A DNA stretch of 64,000 bases, from contig NZ_JBCNLP010000005.1 of assembly GCF_039595395.1 (NCBI RefSeq), forward strand, positions 124,001-188,000, given 5' to 3'. This stretch comes from Novosphingobium sp. (lineage in GTDB: Bacteria > Pseudomonadota > Alphaproteobacteria > Sphingomonadales > Sphingomonadaceae). The notes below the pieces were generated by a model. The model ran no database searches and was not told the DNA's origin. It worked only from the letters and a program-made list of their open reading frames with translations. Position numbers and translations under genes: made by a program. Shown one piece after another: positions 63,201-64,000 of the stretch. Positions within the stretch are counted from its first letter, which is position 1. The number at the start of each line of letters is the position of its first letter.

Positions 63201-64000
63201 CTTGCAATGGCTGGAGAGCACCAGCACATCGGGCACCGCCACGGGCGCGCGGGCGGGCGTGGCCGGGGCGCTGGCCAGCACCACATGCGCATTCGTGCCG
63301 CCAAAGCCGAAGGAGGAGACGCCGCAGTGCAGCTGCCCCTCGCCCAGCGGCACGGCTTGTGTTGCCATGTGCAGGTTCAGCGCGTCGAAATCCACATGCG
63401 GATTGAGCACGTCAAGGTGCAGCGTAGCCGGGTACAGCCGCTGCTCCAGCGCAATCAGCGCCTTCATCATGCCCGCCACACCTGAAGCTGGTTCCAAATG
63501 GCCGATGTTCGATTTGACCGAGCCCATGGGCAGCGGTTTGCTGCGCGGTTTGCCCAGAACGGTGCCAATGGCAGTGGCCTCGATGGGGTCGCCCACCACG
63601 GTGCCGGTGCCATGCGCTTCCACGAAGGCGAGGTCGTCGGGTGAGACGCCCGCTTCGGCATAGGTGCGCTCCAACAGGCTGCGCTGGCCCTCCAGGCCGG
63701 GCAGGGCAATGCCCGAGGTGCGCCCGTCCGAATTGATCGCCGCGCCCTTGATGAGCGCACGGATCGCGCCCGGGTCGGCCACATCGCCGCGCTGGAGGAT
63801 GAAGACCACCCCGCCCTCGGAGCGGACATAGCCATCGCCATGGGCCGAGAACGGGCGGCAGGCGCCAGTGGGCGAGAGCATCTGCGCCCTGCTGAAGCCC
63901 ACGAAGGAGGCTGGCGAGAGCAGCATGTTCACGCCGCCCACGATGGCGGTGTCCACGCGGCCGCTACGCAAATCGGCCAGCGCCCGTTCCACCGCCACCA
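57237..64000 (-). CDS. Highly reducing type I polyketide synthase, 3' part
   Basis: About 2253 residues are visible; the start and the KS active-site Cys region lie beyond the window. The order is KS C-terminal half (EAHGTGTVVGDPIEA, KSNIGHLEPASG), AT (GHSVGEITAAHAAG with active Ser; YPYHS at the specificity site), DH (HPLIGARL, ADHVVGGEVVVP, HPASVDAAFH), a region of about 480 residues that looks like degenerate methyltransferase and pseudo-KR, ER (LIHGGAGGVGLAAIQIARA), KR (GGTRGFGLATALWL, then SSASALIGNPGQGAYAAANG) and ACP (SLGMDSLMALEL; pantetheine Ser codon 57486-57488). No thioesterase follows. Complete DH-ER-KR implies a saturated chain. The ACP end is 8 bp inside the AOS gene. Confidence 0.92.
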   Translation of the reverse strand, partial: VAVERALADLRSGRVDTAIVGGVNMLLSPASFVGFSRAQMLSPTGACRPFSAHGDGYVRSEGGVVFILQRGDVADPGAIRALIKGAAINSDGRTSGIALPGLEGQRSLLERTYAEAGVSPDDLAFVEAHGTGTVVGDPIEATAIGTVLGKPRSKPLPMGSVKSNIGHLEPASGVAGMMKALIALEQRLYPATLHLDVLNPHVDFDALNLHMATQAVPLGEGQLHCGVSSFGFGGTNAHVVLASAPATPARAPVAVPDVLVLSSHCKESLAELAAAYAERLEQGVSPAALAQAAGGRALMRQRAVLPLAEGADMAAQLRLLAAGQKLKGTRLATGTALSGAVKVCFAYNGNGSQWVGMGRDAYGANPAFRAAFDAADAAFVALGHEGLAEAMHSDSLAEKLELAEWAQPLIFAIQVGITVALADKGLTPAMVLGHSVGEITAAHAAGILTLEQAARILMARAHSQEAVHNAGTMATLAANRTAIAELIARSGIAGVDIAANNGPSSVTISGPDDAIAAFMRFARKNRVAGRQLDIAYPYHSALLDGIEKAFAAELGEIVPAAGNVPMISTVTGGLLAGETFNSAYWWQNIRHEVLFSRAIRTAAEWGANLFLEIGPRMILCAAMAGTVESAGFTGRALHSLSDGEGHGGDPITDILTRAIAGGLEPEQAAAPVDRSIDLPTYPWQRKTYAYAPTSAALDVHGIAPRHPLIGARLMQGVPEWRNVLDAHLVPYLADHVVGGEVVVPATGLAEMTLAVARELWPDHGVCVEDFDILQALVLGAEEQREISTRFTADPATVEIWSRPRFSADDWHLHARGRIGKAGVLRGEAPELAEVTVAHADPASVYRKAVFSDIEYGPAFALLQTLRRQGEDIVETTLSVPEAGTGAYTLLQVLHPASVDAAFHGLFDFVTEGDETTKTWLPIRFERLTVWTPGAQVRDVTIVVEKSAAQLKTITLWLRDGEGRTVARLDRALLRAVAKIEKPALQGVYHLSTPPAGLTASPSLTQLARGWFETTDLPASSDGWLLLHAHMRASAVEALRGMADSNGRLDLSALLDPPALKGGRPPEQRAWIGDLLLDLINGGDVVQMGDQLTLAQTDHPDAAMILASCAAEFPEAAADLALSALAAVNLPAVLRGQDVAPPRARTLARHDSASLRLDPAVKALTACLSVLAARIGADYPRHLHVVVAEQDGEAVMAALTDPVAAGLMGGAMAGRLRLSIAAVDSLAAERLSRAMPVAGQWEIIDLSQPQAATADVLLLCAPAERRMQAQEASAQARLLRAGGVLLAAQPAMDTLVAFQRGSASAEARQEEGVTLAPMLKDLPELGGIVTLGQFDEGLVVHIAERKAEDQRKDQISCMPVGGQAQQTPLIVQTLAASGWDIAADDAANRLLVVEDGAVADMGATVEALRAAMFALRGVEPRPRLWVAVAAQGEHGAERVAAVRALTRVAMNEMPETDIRFVEIGADVAGDALGRGLTEILHHPGREREWSLTPQGVTSARLLSGLPLRAEPAMAAMRLHFPRPGQLENFQWIEAERHTPPPGHIEVELIATGLNFRDVMLAMGLLFDDVLDEGLAGAVYGLECAGRVVALGEGVHGFALGDLVMGFGQNSFASHAIGPQEAFVPLPEGVSAEAAAGLPVAFYTAWYALVELARLRAGETVLIHGGAGGVGLAAIQIARAIGARVIATVSSPDKAALARLYGADHIYDSRSLDFIDEVRDLHGGADVVLNSLSGEAMRGSVKVLKSRGRFIELGKRDYVANSLLALRPFRRNLSYFGVDVDQILALDPELTGVGLGAIAEGFADGTYMPLPVTTYRAGQISEAFRLMQSAGHVGKIVVSAPQRDGVPSLHAARFKPGAGVQLIVGGTRGFGLATALWLAGKGADKIVVASRAGTIDASVLPVVERLRAQSMVFEVAALDVTDAAAVQALVTQINAKHGPIGGVWHTAVTLSDGMLDGLDEATLAKVLAPKVTGANNLHRATLDQPLAQFVMFSSASALIGNPGQGAYAAANGWLEGLARARRADGRPAVAVQWGAIADVGLLAARGDTLESLSRIAGVTGMQSADALARLDKVLALADRLTDPVVTISDFAEAGALFALPVPASPAFARHFAVRGSSVNSGGQSLAEMIAGLSQAEALKMVTTMLAEEAAAIMRLAVADVDLDASIDSLGMDSLMALELRMGIENRYKIELPMMAISAVGNLRELGQRVLVIARGSGEAASPLSDEESALIAIHGGGQITQESLKAEVQAGASRG

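Noticed and set aside
57819..63485. Long plus-strand open frames (up to 884 codons) opposite the PKS
   Set aside because: They are shadows of the PKS coding strand. Translations are rich in His, Arg, Gln and Ala with no domain pattern.
1..64000. CRISPR arrays, rRNA and tRNA genes
   Set aside because: No regularly spaced repeats, no rRNA-like conserved segments and no cloverleaf with a TTC-loop motif were noticed by eye.

Overview
The window is GC-rich DNA that reads like a sphingomonad (Alphaproteobacteria, Sphingomonadaceae, Novosphingobium- or Sphingobium-like). This is an inference from the TonB-dependent receptor, the catabolic gene types, the pTi/RSF1010-like transfer origin and a metallo-beta-lactamase with the B3-E type active site. 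No rRNA, tRNA or CRISPR array was seen.

Region 1 (1-14.8 kb) is a catabolic cluster. It holds an aldehyde dehydrogenase (partial), a HyuA/HyuB pair, an isocitrate-lyase/PEP-mutase family lyase, a zinc alcohol dehydrogenase, an IclR regulator and a VAO-type flavoprotein. It also holds two diverged copies of a methyltransferase plus small-helical-protein pair, and a translationally coupled minus-strand trio (alpha/beta hydrolase, unknown protein, VOC protein). A 17-bp palindrome, TATCCG-N5-CGGATA, occurs in five intergenic gaps of this cluster. One copy sits exactly in the spacer of a candidate iclR promoter. I propose it as the operator of a local IclR regulon.

Region 2 (15.3-28.8 kb) holds further accessory metabolism. 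A minus-strand operon carries a DUF1838 protein, a frameshifted B3 metallo-beta-lactamase and a secreted alpha/beta hydrolase. Next come a periplasmic PheC-like binding protein or dehydratase, a TonB receptor and an NtaA/DszA-like flavin monooxygenase. A three-gene operon follows (Tat-exported polysaccharide deacetylase, SDR-like protein, SnoaL-like protein), then a 5'-truncated DUF3857/TPR gene.

Region 3 (29-38.7 kb) is a decayed conjugative plasmid or ICE segment. It contains a 337-bp IS630 derivative, an outer membrane barrel protein, a broken nucleotidyltransferase/HEPN gene, and a relaxase/helicase pseudogene (traA) with several lesions. An apparently intact oriT lies between traA and the divergent traC/traD genes. 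The rest comprises two broken AlpA-type regulators, a DUF6429 gene, a double sigma-region-4 protein, an ardC gene split by a 353-bp MITE-like element, and a truncated vsr.

Region 4 (38.7-54.4 kb) is an ABC-transporter (Kps-type) capsule locus with ADP-heptose genes (hldE, hldD, gmhB), an AGE-family epimerase, several methyltransferase or glycosyltransferase proteins and two large unknowns. Eleven to twelve genes run on the minus strand. kpsT, kpsD and a GT4 glycosyltransferase diverge on the plus strand.

Region 5 (54.4-64 kb) starts with a 648-bp internally deleted IS630 copy. On the minus strand follow a highly reducing type I polyketide synthase (5' end outside the window), an alpha-oxoamine synthase and an SDR, all with overlapping ends. 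This order (reducing PKS without thioesterase, AOS, ketoreductase) suggests synthesis of a sphingoid-base-like amino alcohol by a polyketide route. It is the most interesting system in the window.
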